Source: Listeria marthii FSL S4-120 (GTDB taxonomy: Bacteria; Bacillota; Bacilli; Lactobacillales; Listeriaceae). Taken from it: a stretch of DNA of 7,570 nucleotides. Each line of letters opens with the position of its first letter. The stretch's first letter is position 1. The notes below the pieces were generated by a model. The model had not been told where the DNA came from. It did no database searches and worked only from the letters and a program-made list of their open reading frames with translations. Shown here piece after piece: positions 6,538 through 7,570 of the stretch. A program made the translations under genes and the position numbers. The stretch covers positions 768,758-776,327 of the forward strand of contig CM001047.1 in the NCBI GenBank assembly GCA_000183865.1. Direction: 5' to 3'.

Positions 6538-6585
6538 TTTAGTGTATCGGTGAACGTTTAGTGTATTATAAAAGATTAATACACT
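6538..6585. repeat. Triple TTAATACACTAA-type element in the manR leader, putative operator
   Basis: TTTAGTGTAT occurs at 6538-6547 and again at 6557-6566 (19-bp period), followed by the inverted copy TTAATACACT at 6576-6585. The last two form an inverted repeat, AGTGTATTA (6560-6568) and TAATACACT (6577-6585), with an 8-bp spacer. The core matches the tandem repeat upstream of mpoA. The block lies between the predicted manR start point and the ribosome site, so a bound protein would likely repress, or the RNA could fold. A minus-strand TATAAT (6570-6565) lies inside the spacer side of the repeat but lacks a good -35 box. Confidence 0.6.
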
Positions 6586-6601
6586 CTAGAATTCTGTATT
6601 C

Positions 6602-6629
6602 ATCTTAGCATGACTAGTGAAAATGTCAA
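6602..6629 (-). promoter_or_regulatory. Sigma-A promoter of manR
   Basis: The minus strand has a perfect -35 TTGACA (6629-6624), a 16-bp spacer and TAAGAT (6607-6602), with TGC immediately before the -10 making it an extended -10. Transcription should begin near 6595, about 70 nt before the manR ATG. It is back-to-back with the azoR promoter, with 22 bp between the two -35 boxes. Confidence 0.65.
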
Positions 6630-6651
6630 TGTTTATTTACTAAAAATCAAA

Positions 6652-6680
6652 TTGACTAGCTACGCGGATAGTACTATTAT
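6652..6680 (+). promoter_or_regulatory. Sigma-A promoter of azoR
   Basis: TTGACT (6652-6657) and TATTAT (6675-6680) are separated by exactly 17 bp, with A/T-rich DNA upstream. The start point should be near 6687, 30 bp before the ATG. A 10-bp palindrome ATAGTACTAT (6668-6677) overlaps the -10 box and could be an operator, for example for a MarR/DUF24-type quinone-responsive repressor as known for Bacillus azoR1; that last step is inference. Confidence 0.7.
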
Positions 6681-6716
6681 ATAGAAGGAACAAATAAAAT
6701 CTATGAGGTGTTCATA

Positions 6717-7352
6717 ATGTCAAAAGTACTATTTATTAAAGCGTCACCACTTCCAAATGAAGTATCCAGAAGTTCGCAAGTAGCAGAAACATTTATGGCT
6801 GAATATAAAGCGAAAAATCCTTCTGATACAGTAGAAGAATTAGTTTTATATAATACAGAAGTACCGTTGCTTGATCTAGAATTAATGTCGGCTGGAAGAG
6901 AATTACAAGCTGGTAAAGCTTTCACTGATTTAGCTCCAGACGTACAAAAAAGATTAAATGCTTATAATGCGCTAACAGAACAATTTTTAGCAGCAGACAA
7001 ATATGTTTTTGTGTTCCCACTTTGGAACCTTGGAATCCCGCCATTATTAAAAGCTTATATTGATACTTTTGTAGTTGCTGGAAAATCTTTCCGTTATACT
7101 GAACATGGCCCAGAGGCACTTTTAAAAGATAAAAAAGCGATCTTAATCCATGGTAGCGGTGGTATTTATTCTGCTGGACCAACAAGTTCATTTACTCACG
7201 GAGAACCATATTTGCGTACTATTTTACAATTTATCGGTATCAACGTAGTGCCATCGATTTTTGTAGAAGGAATTGATCACAATCCTAGCAAAGAAGCGGA
7301 AATCGTTGCAGCTGCTAAAGCGGTAGCGCAGGAAAGTGCTGCAGAATTCTAA
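6717..7352 (+). CDS. azoR: FMN-dependent NADH-azoreductase (AzoR/AcpD family)
   Basis: This cytoplasmic flavodoxin-fold enzyme uses FMN and NAD(P)H to reduce quinones and azo compounds by two-electron transfer, protecting against electrophile stress. The 211-residue length is normal. It opens with the strand MSKVLFIKASPLPNEVSRSS, where the Ser-Pro loop and following serines contact FMN phosphate. PLWNLGIPPLLKAYID (101-116) and HGSGGIYS (145-152) are the family flavin-binding segments. I chose ATG 6717 because AGGTG (6706-6710) is its ribosome site; the upstream in-frame GTG at 6708 lies within that site. Listeria carries two such paralogues; this neighbourhood fits azoR1/acpD. It diverges from manR and is probably functionally unrelated to it. 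Confidence 0.93.
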   Translation: MSKVLFIKASPLPNEVSRSSQVAETFMAEYKAKNPSDTVEELVLYNTEVPLLDLELMSAGRELQAGKAFTDLAPDVQKRLNAYNALTEQFLAADKYVFVFPLWNLGIPPLLKAYIDTFVVAGKSFRYTEHGPEALLKDKKAILIHGSGGIYSAGPTSSFTHGEPYLRTILQFIGINVVPSIFVEGIDHNPSKEAEIVAAAKAVAQESAAEF

Positions 7353-7437
7353 AAAAGTTTGTGAAAAATTTATTTCTTACTAATGATATTAAGGTAGTAT
7401 TATCAACTGTCTAGACCAATAAAAACATATAAAAAGT

Positions 7438-7466
7438 TTGCTAATCCCTTTATAAATTGGTAAAGT
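7438..7466 (+). promoter_or_regulatory. Weak candidate promoter for the right-edge gene
   Basis: TTGCTA (7438-7443) and TAAAGT (7461-7466) are 17 bp apart, with TGG just before the -10 (extended -10). The match is moderate. A transcript starting near 7473 would run straight into the hairpin at 7485-7514, so either that hairpin acts as an attenuator or this promoter is not real. Confidence 0.25.
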
Positions 7467-7484
7467 AGAGAAGTAGATTGATTG

Positions 7485-7521
7485 ATAAAGTGCTGACATA
7501 ACTCGGCACTTTATTCTTTTT
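7485..7521 (+). terminator. Rho-independent terminator (azoR) or leader attenuator
   Basis: ATAAAGTGC (7485-7493) and GCACTTTAT (7506-7514) pair perfectly over 9 bp, with three further inner pairs including one G-U, leaving a 6-nt loop; TCTTTTT (7515-7521) follows. It lies 132 bp past the azoR stop and 25 bp before the next start codon. The simple reading is an azoR terminator. The rest of 7353-7484 shows AT-rich sequence and no T-box or riboswitch motif that I recognise. Confidence 0.75.
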
Positions 7522-7546
7522 AATTACTCGAAAGGGATGAATTAGG

Positions 7547-7570
7547 ATGGAAGAGCAAAAAGAAGAATTG
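7547..7570 (+). CDS. First eight codons of a downstream gene (3' end outside window)
   Basis: ATG at 7547 opens a frame reading MEEQKEEL to the window edge, preceded by AAAGGG (7531-7536) 10 bp upstream. The hydrophilic charged N-terminus says nothing specific. In L. monocytogenes I recall an amino acid permease next to this azoreductase, which would fit a charged cytoplasmic N-terminus, but the visible residues do not show it. Confidence 0.5.

Noticed and set aside
6708..6716. azoR starting at GTG 6708
   Set aside because: The GTG is part of the ribosome site that serves ATG 6717.
7353..7546. T-box or metabolite riboswitch before the right-edge gene
   Set aside because: I find no T-box TGGNACCGCG-like motif or recognisable riboswitch core; only one terminator hairpin is present.
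1..7570. Insertion sequence, CRISPR array, tRNA or phage attachment site
   Set aside because: No transposase fragments, regularly spaced repeats, tRNA-like cloverleaf or flanking direct repeats were seen on either strand.

Overview
The window reads as Listeria, most likely L. monocytogenes or a close relative. The evidence is a mannose-family PTS operon (EIIA, EIIB, EIIC, EIID as separate genes) lying next to a 938-residue LevR/NtrC-type activator. That activator's His506, His585 and His871 sit exactly where I recall them being described for L. monocytogenes ManR. The neighbouring azoreductase and the low-GC Gram-positive signals (strong GGAGG ribosome sites, A/T-rich promoters) agree. Gene names rest on recognition and were not checked by a search.

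Layout from left to right. Positions 1-539 (+ strand) hold the end of an unknown gene and a 123-residue unknown protein; by hand count the second is clearly AT-richer (about 30% GC) than the operon beside it. A hairpin at 566-597 is a shared terminator for these genes and the converging operon. The mpo operon occupies 618-3421 on the minus strand in the order mpoA-mpoB-mpoC-mpoD. Its 286-bp upstream region carries a textbook sigma-54 -24/-12 promoter, a cre-like site and a 21-bp tandem repeat further upstream. manR (3708-6524, minus) lies upstream with its own terminator. Divergent promoters for manR and azoR sit in 6525-6716. azoR (6717-7352, plus) is followed by a terminator and the first eight codons of another plus-strand gene.

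How the parts work together. MpoA/B carry phosphate from HPr to sugar imported by MpoC/D. From published work on this family, this PTS acts largely as a sugar sensor whose EIIB controls ManR, which with sigma-54 drives the main glucose/mannose permease operon (mptACD, elsewhere). The layout seen here (distal repeat, cre-like site, -24/-12 box, EIIA-B-C-D) resembles the Bacillus levanase operon under LevR, which suggests that mpo itself may also be a sigma-54 target.

The window is mainly known biology. The points I find least explained are: (1) a TTAATACACTAA element present twice upstream of mpoA and three times in front of manR; (2) two perfect hairpins and a well-placed 38-codon ORF in the unusually long mpoB-mpoC gap, overlapping the mpoC start; (3) alternative pairings of the manR leader repeats close to its ribosome site.
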